Position numbers and translations under genes: made by a program
NCBI GenBank assembly: GCA_002353485.1
Contig: DEJS01000008.1
Location: 3,527 to 52,523, forward strand
DNA length: 48,997 nt
Direction of reading: 5' to 3'
Origin: Prevotella sp. UBA2742
GTDB lineage: Bacteria; Bacteroidota; Bacteroidia; Bacteroidales; Bacteroidaceae
Notes under the pieces: generated by a model
What the model was told of the DNA's origin: nothing
The model's input: only the letters and a program-made list of their open reading frames with translations
Databases searched by the model: none
Shown: positions 48,849 to 48,997 of the stretch, in pieces
Layout: each line of letters begins with the position of its first letter
How positions within the stretch are numbered: the first letter of the stretch is position 1

Positions 48849-48997
48849 ATGGCAGTACGTAAATTAAAGCCCGTTACACCGGGTCAAAGACACAAGATTA
48901 TTGGCACGTTCGAGGACATTACTGCATCCGTGCCAGAGAAGTCTCTCGTTTACGGTAAGCGTTCTACCGGCGGCCGAAACAACACCGGTAAGATGAC
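48849..48997 (+). CDS. rplB: Large ribosomal subunit protein L2, N-terminal part
   Basis: The first 49 codons run off the right edge. MAVRKLKPVTPGQRHKI and SLVYGKRSTGGRNNTGKMT are characteristic of L2. It starts 6 bp after rplW in the usual order. Confidence 0.95.
   Translation, partial: MAVRKLKPVTPGQRHKIIGTFEDITASVPEKSLVYGKRSTGGRNNTGKM

Overview
The window looks like a chromosomal segment of a Prevotella-type member of the Bacteroidales. This rests on three things: Bacteroidota-type promoters (a -7 box TAnnTTTGC, sometimes with TTTG about 19-20 bp upstream) in front of many genes; characteristic families (C10 streptopain-like proteases, DUF3316, DUF3467 directly before rpsL); and secreted proteins that all end in the same 'LDG...GxYIxxGKKVVIK' tail. 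The genus is inferred; there is no rRNA or other decisive marker here.

Layout. 1-150: the end of an unrecognised membrane protein. 165-5159: an RluA-type pseudouridine synthase diverging from two tandem secreted C10 cysteine proteases. 5360-5546: tRNA-Val(GAC) and tRNA-Leu(UAG) on the minus strand. 5653-10164: a minus-strand cluster of topoisomerase IV subunit A, a DUF3316 protein and an S41 peptidase lipoprotein, with overlapping genes. 10308-12370: a membrane-anchored AraC-type regulator with an operator-like palindrome upstream, then a PIN toxin/antitoxin pair. 12457-16182: a large secreted protein followed by a 50-residue peptide. 16358-19445: glycyl-tRNA synthetase, a lipoprotein FKBP isomerase and an EamA transporter. 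19557-21405: an ATPase plus DUF4435 (TOPRIM-like) pair resembling the domain make-up of PARIS defence. 21374-27108, minus strand: dxs, trkA, trkH, manA. 27230-34278: lipoate ligase plus a complete glycine cleavage system (gcvT, gcvH, gcvPA, gcvPB, lpd), with a GYF/DUF805 membrane protein in the middle.

34332-48997 carries DUF3467, rpsL, rpsG, fusA, rpsJ and then rplC, rplD, rplW, rplB. The usual rpsJ-rplC junction is split by about 8.6 kb. The insert holds a roughly 600-nt structured leader, a 1535-residue repeat-rich secreted protein, a second short peptide of the same family as the one at 16030, a tRNA-Leu-like RNA with an abnormal anticodon arm, and dsbD. rplC has its own promoter after the insert.

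Two themes run through the window. First, short tandem repeats with 7-, 8- or 11-bp units are scattered between genes and also sit in frame inside genes (RluA, DsbD, the secreted protein at 12457), or supply stop codons and terminators. Second, large secreted proteins are paired with short 'MKKxYxxPxMxVVE' peptides. The strongest leads for something undescribed are the tRNA-like RNA at 44346-44454, the protein/peptide pairs and the long structured leader at 38841-39444. I saw no insertion sequence, prophage, CRISPR array or rRNA gene.
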